Shown piece after piece: positions 1 to 11,771 of a DNA stretch of 64,000 nucleotides. A model generated the notes under the pieces. That model saw nothing but the letters and a program-made list of their open reading frames with translations, was not told the DNA's origin and ran no database searches. The stretch comes from Capitella teleta (lineage: Eukaryota; Annelida; Polychaeta; Capitellidae): contig KB308725.1 of the NCBI GenBank assembly GCA_000328365.1, forward strand, positions 56,139 through 120,138, read 5' to 3'. Position numbers and translations under genes: made by a program. Every line of letters starts with the position of its first letter. Position 1 is the stretch's first letter.

Positions 1-1941
1 CAATAACCGCCGCTATTCTCTACGGGCCCTGAAAACCAAATGCCAAACTTATCCATTATTTTTCGGGTGGGTGGAAAAATCTATCGAATTGGAAACAGGG
101 AAGAGGAAGCCAAAATTATGTCCAATAACAATCATCTGGTGGGCAACCTTCGAGAGGGGGGATGCGTCATCATGCGTGACATAGCTCATGAGCTTAATAG
201 TGTAATCTTTAAAATGAGGCTTGACCGAAAATAATCTGATTAAGGTCCCCACAGAGTGCATGGCTATTTACCGCACAGGGATAATTGACGGCGTGGTACG
301 GCATCCTCAAGATTAGACGTCACAATCAAGGAAGTCGTGTAATTTTGTACTGAACAACAGTAACATAATCATTATGTTTCATATCGCCCGAGTCCAGGAA
401 TGGGCGCTAAAGGAGAAGTAACAGGGAAATATCGCTCTGGTCGGGAAAATCAGTCCCTTTGTGAAGTGAGGATGCCTGTAAGCGTCGTAAAAATCGATTT
501 TAGACTATTAATCAGTTACGGATATCTCCGATATTTTCTTCACAAACGTATCGAAGCAATGAAAATTAAAGGGTTTTTAAATTTGTTGAAAGATTATAGA
601 ATAGTTAAATGAAGTCCAGAAGAGAGCATTAGTACATGTAGTGGCCCCCCAGTTTTCCATATGGTGATCAAACATTTAATATAAATGGAAAGACTTTATT
701 TGGAATATACAATTATTTGACAAAAACATTTTCGTGTTCATTTGCATGTATGTGGCAAGTTTTATTGAAATCAATACATCAAAAGTAGTCCGAACGGTCC
801 CGTAAACAGTAAACACGTTTCCGCAATCCTTTCACGATATTTTTACGTTCCAGCAAAACTTTAGGTGGCAAAATGATTCGGGGTCAAATTTTTCAATCTC
901 TGAAAGAGCACCATTTATTCCTTTAGTGAGATTTTTAAGTATCATGTTAGGAATCTAAATGTTAAAAATCGTTAAAATAGAGTGATATGATTGTCCAGAA
1001 ATATGCATAAATGTATGCGTACAGTCATATATTTTGTCACTTTAAACTATCCATTAAGACAGACATACATAGTGACATATATTTAACTAAATTATCAGTA
1101 AGGCCAAATCTCGAGGCAGCAGCAGATGACTCAAGTATATGTCTCTTCCACACAACACAAATATTTAACACTTGCGACGGAATAATTAGTTTAAATGGCG
1201 CGTGGCTTTTTGATCAAATGATGAAAAATGGGCGGATATTTTTGATGCACCTTCCAAGCGTAATTTCCGTGTTAACTTTTTTTCGATAGAATTCTATTTA
1301 ATTTTCATCATAGCAAAGCCAACACACACGCAGTATACTCCATTGAAATTAGAGATCAAATGTTGCCAGAAAGTGCTATGAGAGGCCTGCAAATCAAACT
1401 TTTGGAGCCGAAATGAGACTTTGACAGTGCTATATATCAGTTGAAATACGCTCAATCAAACACTAGTTATACCAGGAAAATAGTAAAGCTACGTGTGAAT
1501 TTGTGATTAGTTGCCCTTTCTAACCTAAAAATTTCACGTCTCTACTCTCTATTATATAGAGCGTTCTGTGTTAGGCCGATAACTTTTCGAACAACCCTCG
1601 TAATAGTGAGCGGTTTCAAATCAAAATAATCACATGTATCTCTAAAGTATTGTAACTTGTAAGCATCTGTAAAATCTTAATATTGTTCAAGTTTTTAGAA
1701 CGCGAAATAAAACAAACTGATGTGGATGCGCACCTTACCGTTTCAATGATTTGTTAGGAGATCTCTTTTGCACGCCCATGAGAGCATTCGATGCAAAGCT
1801 AACTGTCGAGAATAATTTATTAACATACCATATTAACAAACGACCATGCATACATCTCTCCTCACTTCAGATGTTCAGGTTGTATCAATTTGAATAACGG
1901 TAAACAAACCTGAAACATAATAAGAGACATACCGCGAGCCT

Positions 1942-1985
<44 letters not shown>

Positions 1986-3540
1986 TTCCACTAAGAGATG
2001 CAGATTGTTCTCCTAAACAAAACACTATCTTTCGTCAATATTATGCTGATTACTTGAGAAGGTTATGAATATCTTGTGACCTCAAGCCACAGCATTAATT
2101 GGTTATAATTGTTTAGTTGGTTATTCAAGCGAAATTAAGTAAGACAAATACCGCTCTAAGAGGGAATTGAAGATGAGTGTGGTTCAGATGATTGCAAAGG
2201 AAAATGCAGTGCGTTATGATGCAGCAGCGTTCCATTGCAGTTAAAAGATTATTTGGGAAAGAAAGCAAAAATAAAATTAAGACATATTAGTATAGATAAT
2301 GGGTTACTGCAACTGTAAATGATAATAATTGTGGGACATATAGCGCGGTTCCAAAGAAAATGGCTATTTTTCAACGCATTAAGCCACATTGAAGAATCCC
2401 CTGCTGCTGTAAAAAGACTTATGAATCACCCTGTAATTCGCGCGTTATGTCTGCAGCAGGTATTCTGAGCTCAGATCGAGCGAGCAGTCTTCGGCTTCAA
2501 CCAACTTTCTGTTTCCGTCTGGAGCCGAAACGTTTATTTTGGATAGAAATTAATGTCTTTCGCACATAATTTATAAATGGTAATATTTTTTATCCACCAG
2601 AAAATTATTTAATTGTTTGAAGCATATGTAACGCTTCTGCGATCTTTTTTAGCTTCCTAAAATGTGTGGGGAATTCATTTGGGGCGATAATAGGGACACT
2701 TGACTTATTATCTTATAATAGTTAGGCCTATATCAAATCAATATAAATTTTACGTATCCGCAATTGTAATTATTATCCCGACTGTTTTTGAAGGAATTTT
2801 AAGAGGGTGCAGATCCCAGTTTGGCAACTTCAGCAGTTCACTATCCTTTGTCTGTGTGGGAGGACAAATGTGAAATGTTGCTTGGCGGATGAGGTCCTTT
2901 GCCTGCTGGCTAACCTACTTTCTCAATTTGAGATTGTCACATTGTGGTCATGGTGTCCTTTAATCACGAAATTACCTTAAATTAAATCCCTCTGCATCTG
3001 GTCTCTATAGTCTATTCTTAGTTCTAGCGTGGTGTAAAGGGCTATCAAGTGTTCAATCAGTTTTATTGCCACGGGTCTGAAACTGCATAATAAACATATA
3101 TATATATATATATATATAGAATAAATGGTGAAGTGGTACTGACTTTTGTATGTGAGGGTAAGTGATGAGCTCTGACTTGTCCAACAGTCACAGTGCGAAT
3201 GATATTGAAAGGTGGTGCGAAAAAGATTGTAACTTTGACGAGCAGTTCAAAGAGAAGAAGTGAGGTGTTACCGAGTTTCGGCAGAATAATGTAGAACACT
3301 AAATTTTCGCAGTTTTCGCGGTCAGGCTCGACCGCGAAAATTGGATTCCTCATAAAAAAGTGGCCATAATGCACCTTCAGGGAGGAGGCCAATGTGCGTT
3401 ATGATTTTCATCCTGTTATGATGACCACATATTAGCAATACACAGCAGCAATCATGATACAATCCCACTTGAAATTCGAACAAATGAACCAAACAAATTG
3501 TTTTTTTTTCTCTCTTCCGTTTATTCATAATCTTCATCAA
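1..3540. other. Intergenic, repeat-rich stretch
   Basis: I recognise no gene here. The stretch is AT-rich and holds a mariner-like terminal repeat at 1569-1602, a run of 39 A at 1943-1981 that may be a retroposon tail, a segment at 2058-2123 that recurs inverted at 32684-32748, an (AT)n tract at about 3096-3118, and a TTTTCGC-rich patch at about 3293-3345 that resembles the small inverted-repeat element at 29.3 kb. The missing first coding exon of GTF2F1 could lie in this stretch, but I found no convincing start-plus-donor. Confidence 0.6.
1569..1602. repeat. Terminal inverted repeat of a Tc1/mariner-like element
   Basis: This 34-nt sequence, ending CAACCCTCGTA, is the reverse complement of 50069-50102 with one mismatch. 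Its style (TACGAGGGTTGTTCGAAAAG read inward) is that of mariner-type termini, which insert at TA. About 1.1 kb to its left, 486-561 is similar to 50366-50441 in the same orientation, so both places probably carry decayed copies of one non-autonomous family. I saw no transposase in this copy and did not find its other end. Confidence 0.6.
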
Positions 3541-3542
3541 CA

Positions 3543-4430
3543 TTAAATATTTATTTCTTTGAGTGCATTAGTAATACCAGCTTCTGCCCATCCGTGAAGC
3601 AATGCAGACTCGTTTTTCTGTAGAACATTCCATGCTTTATGCACCCATCGTGCATGCAGGGGCTTCATAATGGAAAGATGGAGGTCAACATGCACTCTGT
3701 TGCCTGCCTCTGACGCCATGGCAATCTTATCTGCATACCATTGAATGAAACAGTTTTTGAGAGAGTTCTTAAAATCAGCATTGCCGGAAAGATCCAGAGG
3801 CTGCAGATCCCAAGTACAATATTCTGAAAGGGATGATTGCTTTTTCATTTGTCTTCTCCTATGATCAATGTCTTTTATCAAATCGCGTACAGGAGGCACA
3901 ACAGCGTCAAAATACTTTGCTCCAAGTGGTGTGCTCTCTCCACAGTATCTAAATTAAATTTGCAGCATGTTCATTGCTTCACTGTCGGAAGGAGAAGGGG
4001 GTGGCAACGCATGGTCTTCGTCGTCACTGGCTGCATTGTTTGGCGATGCAGTCACAAAGTTGATGATCTCCTCATCCGTCATTGCATCCTCAGTTGGCTC
4101 AGCCTCACCTTGAGTGACCTGATGCCTGACCATTTCACGGTCAGGCATCGGGTCACTCAGGCAGAGTGTCCTCCTGTCAGCATCGATGTCATTGACTACA
4201 CGCTTGATCTCTTTGTCAATCAAACATCTGGATCCGTCTGCTGTCTTCAAGGATTGCAGAATTCCGTGTGACTTTAGCAGTTTATAATGATTTCAGGAGT
4301 CATCATCTTCCAGGCATCATATGTGTAAATGAACGCATCCTTCACCGTGATGTAGGACTTTTTGTTTGCTTCAGTCTGGTTCACGTAATCACGGTTGCGG
4401 AATTGTCCATAGTAGGCCATAGTATAAGCC
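3543..4430 (-). mobile_element. Pogo/Tigger-type DNA transposon remnants (DDE transposase C-terminal pieces)
   Basis: On the minus strand, 3543-3899 encodes a piece with LQPLD, an FKNSLKNCFIQWYADKI stretch, then WVHKAWNVL and EAGITNAL. This is the order seen at the C-terminal end of DDE_1 (jerky/Tigger) transposases. A second piece, about 3957-4430 on the same strand, has YITVKDAFIYTYDAW and TPEIIINC followed by an acidic tail; it resembles the same C-terminal region of another copy. Two C-termini in series suggest two overlapping or nested old elements. The N-terminal DNA-binding part and the first catalytic aspartates are absent, and the second piece needs a frame change at about 4270, so these are dead copies. 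Confidence 0.65.
4111..4159. repeat. Near-perfect inverted repeat, 21-nt arms
   Basis: Arms 4111-4131 and 4139-4159 pair at 20 of 21 positions around a 7-nt loop (ATTTCAC); the core arm is GATGCCTGACC. The hairpin lies inside the transposase remnant, where the minus strand reads through it as protein (DPMPDREMVRHQVTQ). It may be a local inverted duplication in the old element. Confidence 0.8.
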
Positions 4431-4559
4431 CAGGAAGGCCAGCACTTGGATGAGGGTGGGGATAGCGTTGCAGGATCAGGTCATTGGGTCAACGTGTGTG
4501 GATCAAGGAGAACGACCAAATACTGGATCCCAGGAGTTGTCAGCCGGTAGTGAGCATGT

Positions 4560-4875
4560 ATTTCTGACTCTGTGCATTCAGTCAGAGTCTCAGAGGGTCC
4601 CCTCTGATTCCGAGGGGTCTCTCCACCGGCCTACGAAGCGACGATCTCTTTGAATTCTGTCTGCCATTTTGAATTTCTGGGACAGGCGCTGAGAGTTTTC
4701 CGAAGGACTTCTAGACTTAAGAACAGTTTAACATGGCATTCTTAGAGTTGAGAATGGAAGCTAAGATTTGAGAGCCAATGCTAAGAATTCACGCTTAATA
4801 GTGGTCTTAGGAATAAACTCTCAGACTTAAATCTTGAGCCTTAGTCTGAGAATATCTTTGTGAATACGCCCCTGA
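4560..4875. repeat. Probable Harbinger-like element end
   Basis: Read on the minus strand, the segment opens GGGGCGTATTCACAAAGA. This style is common at PIF/Harbinger termini. It continues with many short CTTAG/CTGAGA subterminal motifs, then a short ORF starting MADRIQRDRRFVGRW at about 4665. No partner terminus was found. It sits 44 bp upstream of the first GTF2F1 exon I could place. Family assignment is tentative. Confidence 0.35.
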
Positions 4876-4918
4876 TTATTGAATCCATTAATTACAGTGT
4901 AATTGTTTGTCTCCCTAG

Positions 4919-7900
4919 GCTTCCAACAGTGGACAGGAATTCACAGTGCGAATTGCCAGGAATCAGTGAGTTTTCATTCTTTCAGTAGAATTGTAGCCTG
5001 AATCTTGATTGTTTTCCATATAGAAATAAAAAGCACAGCATCTTGAAGTTTAATGAGTCCAACAATGTGGACTTCACCAAATGTGGCTCTGTGAGTTCCT
5101 CCTCACAATCTCAGTATCATTTCATTCATGAATGCATCACAGGCAAAACTGGAAAGAGAAAATAACCTCAAAGAATTCAAGACAGCCCATGATATAGATG
5201 TGATGCCCAAATATGGTGCTGGCAGTGAATTTGGACGAGATCAAAGGGAGGAGACGAGGAAAAGGAAATATGGAATCATGACCAAGAGATACAAACCTGA
5301 AGACCAGCCATGGTTGCTCAAACTTGGCTCTGGCAAGCAATCACGCAGGTAAAATCTGTCCGCATTTGTAGATTGATTAACCTCAAATACCTTTACATAG
5401 GTTCAAAGGAACGAAAGAAGGAACTGTTGCAGACAACGCGAGGTATTACATCTTCACACAGTGTTCAGACGGAGCTTTTGAGGCGTCTCCTGTTGACAGC
5501 TGGTACAACTTCGCCCCCATCATTAAGTACAAATACCTCAACTCTGAAGAGGCAGAGGAGGAATTCACCAGGTGAGAATCCTAAACAGGCTGTTGTTTTT
5601 ATATAATAATTATATACTCAATTTGCAGGCGAGACCGGACGTTGAATTATTTCTCTGTCATGGTGAAGAAACGACTGAAGAACGACCCAGATGAGCCAGA
5701 TGAGGCAGAAGCCAAAGCAAAAGTATTTAAGAAAAAGAAGGGAAAGAAAGATTTCGTAAGTCTTTGATGGTCACCTTCCGTTATACATTTCTCCGCTTCA
5801 TCCAAATACAGATGCTGACTGAAATGGATGAATGGGCGGATATTTCTGATGACGACGATGACGATGATAACAGCGATAACCCAGAAAAAAGTGATGATGG
5901 TGAGATTGATTTAGATTATGTATTTTCGGGTTTTATTCATTATTTGTTCTTGTGTTGAACAGATGCTCCCAAGAAGAAGAAGGATAAAGGAGGGAAGAAA
6001 AAGAAAGGAAAGATTGAAGGGAAGAAGAATTCTGATGATGAGGCGGTGGAGGAAAGTGATTCGTTTGATGAAGGCGCTGAAGTGGATTATATGACCTCAT
6101 CGGACAGTGACGATGACCTGATGTACTCAAAAGACAAAGATCGTGAGGACTCAAATAAGTATTCAGAGAAAGGAGTTGAGGATGAGGATGGACTGAGGAA
6201 ACTCATGAGTTCTGATGAGGAGGAGGAGGAGCAGGAAAAGCCGAAGACAGGAGAGGAGGAAGAGGAGGCAGATGGAGAGCCTGCTGAAAATAAAGAGGCA
6301 GACAAAAGCAAAGGTCTGGAGGAGTAGGAGCTTAAGGATTTGTTTTTATTTGTTGTTCTGTTCCAGATTCTGACACTTCGAGTAGCTCAAGCTCTGAATC
6401 AGATTCTGATCCTGAGAAAGACAGCAACTTTGCCTCTGCTTTCTTCCTGGAGGTATTCGCTGGCATTTGCGTCGGGTTTATATATTCTAAATGTTCCTGT
6501 GATTTCTAAGAAAAAGAAAAAGAAGTCTGCACCCCAAAGGCGTCCGTCCAATGAATCTGAGGGCAGCAAATCAATGCCTGGCAGTCGGTCTGCCACGCCC
6601 ACCAAAGGCAGCACTGAAGCGCCACCTAAGGGTGAGATCCCCCAAAAGTGGTTTTAAATCAATTATTTTTAATTATTACAAAAACAAGTGGCAAGAATTA
6701 TGGAGCGCTGAAAGCGAAAATAAGCTTTGCGTCATCCAACCCACTCTTGGCAAGTGGGTGAGGGGCTCAAGGGAGAGTAGGCGTGAGGAGATTGTGCCGG
6801 CCCGTGCCTGTACCTGGCACTCACATCTTACTCACGGCTATCTACTGCATCCCCTGTCAGAGGCCCTTAACAGTCAAACATATATTAATAGAATGAATCG
6901 ATTTTGAAATATCTCACAGAAGGATCTAACCTGAAAGAGATTAAAAAAATTTTACTGGTATTAATTTTACGAATCTCTACGCATTGTTTAGCTGTTCATA
7001 CCAATCTCTCACTTGTGCTGGTCACATCTAGTCAGTCTGGCTTAGGCGACCCAAAGTTGAAATAATGTTTTAATAATAATAATAATAATAATTTATTCAA
7101 TTAGAGTGCTAAAACAGCATATAAGAAACAATTTCTAAGCACTTTAAAAAATAAAAAATAAAAATAAACAATATAATAAAAAAGACAGAATACTGATGGA
7201 ATTCATCAGTAAGAAACTGGTTCGCTGGTTCGTTACAGATTTTTTCCATCAAAAACCCAATTGGAAAAAAAAAAGAAAGAAAAAAAAAAAGGCATTTTCA
7301 AAACAGGATTATAGCAAACAAACAAGTATGAATGGCAAAAGAAGACTCAATGACCAGTTTGATTGGATTTTTATCTTTTTATTATTTTTTTTGTTGAGGA
7401 AGGGCATTTCTCGTGACAGGCCGTCATCCAGCCTCCAAGCACGAGGCGCAAATGGACGATGGAAAATTCTCTTCTCAGTTTTGCTACAACCTCATGTTCT
7501 ATGTCCAGCTCGCTATCACCACAAAAGATGCCCACGGCTGCAAAGTTCATAGTTTTGTCCTCAAAGGAAGCGGGTCACTGTATTTATATTTGGTCACCAC
7601 TTGGTGGAGTTTAGTGCCGCCACTGCCGTCTTTAAGCATTTGTGATCCAGTGAAAAATTATTTTTTCACCCTGAGATTTTCAATTTTTTATTTTTATTTT
7701 TTACCTTATCACGGAAAATGAAGGTCGAAGGGTCCGTAAAACACAATTTCAACTTTGGGTGGCCTTACGCCATAATTACTTTTGTGCTGGTCACATCTAG
7801 TCATTCAAAGTCCATCTTTGTTGTCTGTGATTCTTCTTAACATTAAGCCTTGCCTTCAATTGAATTTGTATCACAAAGTCTGTTTCTCATTGCTTAGCTG

Positions 7901-8448
7901 TTCACAGCATTGATTTTACAAGATACTTTACCCTCCTTGTGACTACAACTCTTATGTCTCCTATTCACCGCTGGAGGCACTAATATACTTTTAGTATCAC
8001 AATGTTGTTAAAAAATCATCCATTCATTGTTGCATTTTTATTTTGCAGCAGCTAAAAAGAAGACAGAAACAGAAGGTCCATTGGTTAAGAAACCACGTCT
8101 GGAGCAGTCTTCCTCCACTGCTTCCATCTCCTCCACTGCTTCCCTCTCAAGCTCTGGGTCTGAACAATATCTTATTTTTGAATTTCATTTCCTGAATTTT
8201 ATAATCTAAGTATTAATTTTTTTATTATATTTTTCAGTAACGAGGGCGTGACAGAAGAAACAGTGAGGCGTTACTTAATGAGGAAGCCAATGACAGCAGT
8301 GGAACTGTTGCAGAAATTCAAGTCCAAGAACACTGGCATGTCAAAGCAAGCCATGGTCACCACCATCGCAAACATTGTCAAGAAGCTGAATCCAGAGAAA
8401 ACTAAAGTCAAAGACAAAATGTATTTGTTCATCAAAAAGAAAGAGTGA
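4919..8448 (+). CDS. GTF2F1: General transcription factor IIF subunit 1 (RAP74), 5' incomplete
   Basis: Large subunit of TFIIF, which binds RNA polymerase II, brings it to the promoter and stimulates the CTD phosphatase FCP1. Exons: 4919-4965, 5024-5090, 5143-5348, 5401-5571, 5629-5755, 5812-5899, 5963-6313, 6367-6452, 6511-6631, 8049-8157, 8238-8448. Phases agree throughout and give 527 residues plus a missing start, against 517 in human. The N-terminal dimerisation region holds GAGSEFGRDQREE, KYGIM and PEDQPWLLKL. The middle is a long acidic/basic low-complexity stretch, as in the family. The end is the winged helix (VRRYLMRKPMTAVELLQKF to KDKMYLFIKKKE). AATAAA lies at 8509-8514. The exon with ATG was not found; a transposon end lies just upstream. 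The 1.4 kb intron 6632-8048 holds an inserted repeat. Confidence 0.95.
7039..7771. mobile_element. Non-autonomous DNA element in a GTF2F1 intron
   Basis: The ends form imperfect inverted repeats of about 33 nt (7039-7071 and 7738-7771), both carrying ACCCAAAGTTGAAAT read inward. The interior has (TAA)n, A-runs and no protein I recognise. An identical 22-nt direct repeat lies outside the element at 7013-7034 and 7782-7803, set 4 and 10 bp from the ends. It is too long for a usual target duplication, so it may reflect an older local duplication. Superfamily unknown. Confidence 0.6.
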
Positions 8449-8754
8449 ATTCTATGTTGTGTACATTTAAATGTTGTGTGATGAAAATAAGTGAAATTCT
8501 TACACCTAAATAAAAGCTGGTTTTACAGATTTGAATGTCCTTTTTTTAAATATCATCTACCTGTACAGTTGTAAATATTCTATGTATTCCTGCGGTCGTT
8601 AGTTTCATTATGGAAACGAGGATTACGGTACATTACATCTGCATAATTATGGTGAACGGGGTTCCGGGTAGTGTGGCTTTGTTCTGGAGCTGTGGTTTTG
8701 GTTCTCTTCAAATAGGGTTACACCCAGCAGCAACACAATGAACAGTTTACTTGA

Positions 8755-8760
8755 TTTAAT
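8755..8760 (-). terminator. Likely poly(A) signal of FBXO4
   Basis: TTTAAT on the plus strand reads ATTAAA on the minus strand, 137 nt past the FBXO4 stop. GTF2F1 ends from the other side at about 8530, so the two genes converge with about 220 bp between their poly(A) sites. Confidence 0.45.
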
Positions 8761-8896
8761 AACAAAGATCAACAAGAAAGGCTAATTAATTAGTCCAATA
8801 ACAGATTTGTGTGAAGCAAATCATACATTCATATTATGGCCATATGTTTTTAACCACTCAGTTCATGTTCAATGATGTTGAGCTCGTGACAACATT

Positions 8897-10601
8897 TCAC
8901 CTCTGCGCTTGCTCAGCGATCCATTCAAATCCACCCACAAGTCCACAATGTTCAGCCGCAATGCAATCACGTACTTGCCATGGACGGTTCAATTTTCCCA
9001 ATTGGAGCAATCGCGAGACTTGTAGGCTGGAATGTTTGCGCTGAGAGGTTATGTCTGGCACGCAAGACAACACCAAAAGAGGCACATGAGCGGACGTCCA
9101 CATTTCTCCAACCATAGCATGAAGCTCCAAGCGAGATTGCTCCACTGCAAGTTGAGAATTATCAGTCTTAAAATTAACACAAAATCCTCTCGCAATATCC
9201 AACCTGCTCCTACGTCTCCTGATGCATCGATGACGAAGATTACACCATCCAGGGTTCGGCACAGGTCTTTCACCGGTTGGCGGATTTCGATCAACTCCTC
9301 CTCTTGCCGTTCTGCGTCTTGCTGCATGAGACGGTGGCGCTCTAACCTCTGCCCCGGTTGTAAATTCTGTCTTTCGGCTCTTGTGTTTGAGTATAAAGTG
9401 ATCAAATGGAAAGTGAGTGCTGATGTCGTTCTCATGGTGAAGCCAGATCCAACGCCTATTTATGTTGTCAGAGAGTAGATCAAATCTTTGAAACATCTCA
9501 TAAGCATTTCAGAAACACGTACCTTCAAATTGGCCAGGAAACATGCCGGTTCTCTTAAATGTCTCAGATCGATCATCTATTATTGTTCTCACTACGTGAC
9601 TTGTTGACGATTCTAATCCAGGGCCAAGCATCGCGAATTTCGGAGTTTTCTTCGGCCACATCGACCGCAAGAACGAAGACAACTGGTGGAAATTGTTGTT
9701 GGCGTACCTCATTCTCTGATTCACCTCCGGGCAACATCTCAGATATCTGTTAAGTAACACAAAATCCTCACATCAGCATGCATTAAGGTAAATTGACTGA
9801 TCGCACATCTGTTTGTAGGACCAGTCTGATTGGCACTCTTCGTAGAGGTCCGGGTTGGTGGCGTGGCCCACAGTCTTCCACGAATGGACGTCTCTCTCTA
9901 GTTTTCTCTTCCACAGCATGTTATCGCTGGAAATCTCTGACCACAGGGCGCACACCGCTGACGTTCGGCACAGATCTGCGGTGTCCAAATACGACATGAT
10001 GTGAAGCTGGACATTCTCCTGAGAATAGAGATATAACGATTAGTCAGAATAGTTCGGAAACTTACTTCTAAAACTTATAATAGCAATACAAGTCCAAAAG
10101 GCTACCGGTGATTTAGCAATTAACGGCATTTGATTATTTTGCTGCTAGCCCGCTACACATAAATATCATTTAGCCTCATGTGAGTGTTGACAATTCTTTG
10201 AGTTTTAATTATTTGTTTGCGTATTGATAAATTGATTATATGTGCAACTGTGTAATATGCATTTATGAAGGTATTGTAATAATAATTGTATATATATAAA
10301 ATAGCATTATAACAAATCAATAGTTCGATCACCACAGCTGTATATAGTGCAATAAAGTACGTGTGTACGTATAGCCCTAAAAAAAATAAAAATAAAAAAT
10401 ACATCACCACTTCTGGGATTATTAATTAAACGTGTCCGCAGGTACCTATATCGTGTATAATCCTACTTGTATACATGTATAGGGATATACAATCCGTCAA
10501 TCACATAATTCTTCAATATGTTAATTGGGACCTAGATATGTACGCGATATATATAGCCTACCGGTAATTAAAAATATATAATTAAAAGTATAACTGCCTG
10601 A

Positions 10602-10641
<40 letters not shown>

Positions 10642-11507
10642 TATTTTATATAGCGTAAAATCAGCATAAAAGTGTTCTCTAAACGTTCGAACATTGGTAA
10701 AAAGTAATTAATAAAATACATAATACAAGGTAAAAAATAAATAAATTATTAAACATTGAAGTGCTGATTAAAAAGGTGTGCCTTTAAACGAAATTTAAAA
10801 GAGCTAATCGAAGTTGATGATCTAATGTTAAAAAAGCAGTTGATTAAAAAGACGAGGTCCAATGTAACTAAAAGCATTGGTTTGGATAAAATTTGATCTG
10901 GTAAAATAATAAATAAAATGGTAATTAACGTAGTCGGTACGAATCGTCGGATGGGCTAGCTATATAATTAATGTACATATACGTATATGTATACATGTAC
11001 GTATATTGCATCATTTTCCGAACAATCACACTAATATGCAAGCATACGCAGTGTTTCTGCAGCCAGCTTGCCATGCGCGAGCAAAAAGTTAATAATATAA
11101 TATATTTAGATAATAATAATAATGCTCATTTGAAATTTGAAGCTAAATAATCAATACATGTGCATCAATAACTAGTGGTGAAATGATTAGAGCCTACTCA
11201 CGGGCAATCTCAGAATCGGTGCGTCTGCAGATGCGGTGGGAGATCTCTGGGAGTCCACCGGTTTTCGTCTTTTCAGCAAGAACTGTTGGAGACCTCCAGA
11301 CGACACAATGGAGGCCCTGGAAGAAGCCTTCACCTTCAGTCTGTACAAGGAGAGCAAATCTTGGAATGACGAAATGAGCGTCTGGTCGAGATCCATAACC
11401 CGAGGGAGAGAAGTGTCTCCTTGTTCAGGTTTAGGCAAGAATACGCGGCAATTTCCCAATCCCTGATCAGTTGAAAAATCCCGTGGAATATCTATAGCAA
11501 CGGCCAT
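8897..11507 (-). CDS. FBXO4: F-box only protein 4
   Basis: Substrate receptor of an SCF ubiquitin ligase; in mammals it recognises TRF1 and cyclin D1 through an atypical small-GTPase-like domain. Exons in minus order: 11202-11507, 9807-10018, 9523-9746, 9204-9455, 8897-9144; 413 residues against 387 in human. The F-box opens the second exon (ENVQLHIMSYLDTADLCRTS). The GTPase-like domain follows, with KFAMLGPGLE, LITLYSNTRAER, LDGVIFVIDA, PLLVLSC and the C-terminal RPWQV and GFEWI. Exon 2 must use the weak donor CAGAT|GTGCGA to keep frame and to match the family's VYRMCC-type sequence, here IYLRCC. The first intron (1183 bp) is full of simple repeats; the others are short. ATG at 11507 was chosen because it opens the frame and faces the RPL37 promoter. 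Confidence 0.93.
10200..11150. repeat. Simple-repeat and repeat-family DNA in FBXO4 intron 1
   Basis: Holds an (AAT)n tract at about 10604-10641 followed by TATATAGCGTAAAATC and, near 10790, GCCTTTAAACGAAATTTAAAAG, plus ATACGTATATG-type palindromes near 10980. The order (TAA)n, TATAGCG, TTTAAACGA looks like a dispersed repeat unit rather than unique intron sequence. No coding sequence seen. Confidence 0.4.
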
Positions 11508-11771
11508 TGCTGGTTCTTATAATTCACTGTGTATATTCAACTCAATTGAAGATCAAACTATCTTTCGAGGATTTATATTCGTTATTTATATGAGGATCCA
11601 CTCGTGACAAATCTCTGATCGTGTTGGAGGTTCCAGCGTGTCACTTTACCACGTGGATTTGTTTACAAAACATCACCTACGTCATTCGAGGGAATCCCCC
11701 CAACCTGGGAGTTTCTTATTTCCGGTGACGAAAACGAGAAACTTTCTCTTTCCGGTTTCGTTGAAACCATC
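11508..11771. promoter_or_regulatory. Divergent FBXO4/RPL37 promoter with 5'TOP-like start
   Basis: The start codons of FBXO4 (-) and RPL37 (+) lie 264 bp apart. Just upstream of the RPL37 ATG is CTTTCTCTTTCC at 11742-11753, a pyrimidine tract starting with C, as expected for the 5'TOP mRNA start that places ribosomal proteins under mTOR control of translation. That would give a 5' UTR of about 30 nt. No TATA box is evident. TOP function is inferred from position and base content. Confidence 0.6.

Noticed and set aside
1943-1981. Poly(A) run as proof of a processed pseudogene
   Set aside because: No coding sequence is recognisable to its left, so it may only be a simple repeat or SINE tail.
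6046-6311. Acidic ORF as a separate gene
   Set aside because: It is the low-complexity middle exon of GTF2F1.
9032-9478. 148-residue plus-strand ORF
   Set aside because: It is the antisense shadow of FBXO4 exons 4 and 5 and has no homology of its own.
8897-9496. Long 199-residue open frame through the FBXO4 end
   Set aside because: Only the last 82 residues are the FBXO4 exon. The front part runs through an intron and the wrong frame of exon 4; splice phase resolves it.
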